From positions 1-5,680 of the forward strand of contig JASJEI010000554.1 of the NCBI GenBank assembly GCA_030064795.1: a stretch of 5,680 nt of DNA, given 5' to 3'. The position numbers and the translations under genes were made by a program. The DNA is from Pleurocapsa sp. MO_226.B13 (GTDB lineage Bacteria > Cyanobacteriota > Cyanobacteriia > Cyanobacteriales > Xenococcaceae). The notes under the pieces are model-generated. The model worked only from the letters and a program-made list of their open reading frames with translations, did no database searches and was not told the origin of the DNA. Shown one piece after another: positions 5,590 to 5,680 of this stretch (within the stretch, counting starts at the first letter, position 1; each line of letters begins with the position of its first letter).

Positions 5590-5680
5590 TAGGGAAGAAG
5601 CAACTACTAACTCCTACGAGACAAGCAGTGCGCGGGGAGAGGAGACTTTTAACTAAGAACAGTTAACTATTGAATAGATT
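5590..5680. other. Intergenic tail, no gene seen
   Basis: After the purine-rich array the sequence holds a short GC-rich motif, GCGCGGGG (5630-5637), the same 8-mer that bounds the patch at 4497-4504, and then AT-rich DNA with GTTAAC (5662-5667). No terminator, promoter or reading frame can be supported before the window ends. Confidence 0.5.

Noticed and set aside
5459..5656. Open frame of 65 codons overlapping the end of the Crp-like gene
   Set aside because: It runs through the purine-rich heptamer array and is rich in Arg/Glu/Gly for that reason; out of frame with a well-supported gene.

Overview
The window looks like chromosomal DNA of a cyanobacterium. Three copies of the HIP1 palindrome GCGATCGC (23-30, 525-532, 3646-3653) sit in otherwise AT-rich DNA. 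The long gene is a cyanobacterial-type aconitase B. A single-domain response regulator and a Crp/Fnr-like regulator are spaced by long, repeat-bearing intergenic DNA. I cannot name the genus; the repeat-rich spacers suggest a larger-genome lineage, but that is only an impression.

Layout. (1) 1-105, minus strand: the first 35 codons of an exported protein with a signal peptide, divergent from acnB. (2) 377-2974, plus: a complete aconitate hydratase B (865 aa) with all three iron-sulfur cysteines and a good Shine-Dalgarno. (3) 2975-3172: convergent spacer holding a 13-bp inverted repeat and two AT-rich palindromes. (4) 3173-3379, minus: a 68-aa hydrophilic small protein of unknown function with credible codon use. 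(5) 3380-3917: no convincing gene; it holds a long imperfect hairpin, a near-consensus sigma70-type promoter pointing right, and a 13-bp tandem duplication. (6) 3918-4301, plus: an orphan CheY-like receiver protein. (7) 4302-4793: a GC-rich patch with three imperfect 30-bp repeats, then an AT-rich leader with a strong promoter and a palindromic stem. (8) 4794-5510, plus: a Crp/Fnr-like transcription factor starting at TTG behind a consensus Shine-Dalgarno. (9) 5511-5589: GGAACGA heptamers inside a 41-bp duplication that begins at the base after the regulator's stop codon. The last 90 bases hold no gene.

The genes do not form an operon. AcnB feeds the citrate-to-2-oxoglutarate branch that supplies nitrogen assimilation in cyanobacteria. 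The receiver and the Crp-like protein are separate regulators, each with its own spacing and, for the latter, its own visible promoter. I see no previously undescribed multi-gene system here. The items most worth a second look are non-coding: the 3509-3553 hairpin, the 4341-4504 GC-rich repeat patch, the palindromic leader of the Crp-like gene and the heptamer array after it.
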